From: Lepus europaeus
Lineage: Eukaryota > Chordata > Mammalia > Lagomorpha > Leporidae
NCBI RefSeq assembly: GCF_033115175.1
Contig: NC_084834.1
Coordinates: forward strand, 120,152,275-120,216,274
Reading direction: 5' to 3'
Length of the DNA: 64,000 bases
A program made the position numbers and the translations under genes. The notes under the pieces were generated by a model. It worked only from the letters and a program-made list of their open reading frames with translations. It did no database searches and was not told the origin of the DNA. This document shows, one piece after another, positions 63,574 to 64,000 of the stretch. Each line of letters starts with the position of its first letter. The stretch's first letter is position 1.

Positions 63574-63893
63574 TTTTTTTTTTTTTTTTTTTTTTTTAAG
63601 ATTGATTAATTCATTTGAAAGGCAGGGTGAGAGGATAGGGAGAGAGAGCTTCCACCGCTGGTTTACTCCCCAGATGGCCACAGCCAGGCTGAAGCCAGGA
63701 GCTTGGAACTCCATCCTGGTCTCTGTGTGGGTGGCAGAGGCCCAAGCGCTGGGGCCATCTTTCCACTGCTCTCCCAGGTGCATTAGGAGGACACTGGATA
63801 GGAAATGGAGCAGCTGGGACTTAAGCTGGCACTCTCGTGTGGGATGCTGGTGTCACAGGTGGAAGCTTACCCTGCTGCACCACTACACCGGCC
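63574..63893 (-). repeat. CSINE
   Basis: Reverse element with a T-run tail and CACTACACCGGCCGC head near the window end. Confidence 0.9.
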
Positions 63894-64000
63894 GCTGCTT
63901 ACTACATTCTTGGTAGCATCACAGTTCCTTCAGCATTGACGACAGACTCTGCATGGGATTTCTGAGCTTTACAATGCACGGCATTTGTCACCAGTGAAAT

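Noticed and set aside
1..64000. A novel operon, defence system or gene cluster
   Set aside because: The window is ordinary mammalian DNA with two spliced housekeeping-type genes and transposable elements; nothing supports an undescribed system.

Overview
This window is lagomorph genomic DNA, almost certainly rabbit (Oryctolagus cuniculus) or a close relative. More than sixty copies or fragments of the tRNA-derived lagomorph C-repeat SINE (CSINE) are spread over both strands, and the two real genes read as clear orthologues of mammalian PPAT and AASDH. No bacterial, plasmid, phage or CRISPR feature is present. Human residues mentioned for comparison are recalled, not searched.

Layout. Positions 1-12544 are intron 1 of PPAT; exon 1 lies upstream of the window. 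PPAT coding exons 2-11 follow on the + strand (12545-27652), then a roughly 2.1 kb 3' UTR ending near an AATAAA at 29719. Positions 29.75-38.5 kb are intergenic: SINEs, an L1 scrap, a probable solo LTR and a truncated processed pseudogene of PRPF6. A CpG-rich TATA-less promoter with CRE and ETS sites (about 38.54-38.70 kb) drives AASDH on the + strand. Its predicted noncoding exon 1 ends at 38917, and coding exons 2-9 run from 40.5 to 62.7 kb. They encode the complete core of the adenylation domain (about 515 residues). The carrier-protein and beta-propeller exons lie downstream of the window.

The two genes are neighbours in the same orientation, as in other mammals, but are functionally separate. 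PPAT makes phosphoribosylamine from PRPP and glutamine in the first committed step of purine synthesis. AASDH is an acyl-adenylating enzyme of the acyl-CoA-synthetase/NRPS-adenylation superfamily. All splice junctions were placed by reading-frame continuity plus GT/AG sites, and every phase closes.

The rest is a record of transposition: CSINEs (several with clear target-site duplications), old L1 3' ends, a Tigger1 transposon, MITEs, MER5A, MIR and several LTRs, often nested. The most unusual items are a three-layer nest at 52.2-53.0 kb, a solo LTR inside a SINE at 56.7-57.0 kb, two decayed Myb/SANT-like domain fragments in PPAT intron 1, the PRPF6 retropseudogene, and several splice-site peculiarities in AASDH (a NAGNAG acceptor, a weak GTTGTT donor, a pure-C polypyrimidine tract). 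I found nothing that looks like a previously undescribed biological system.
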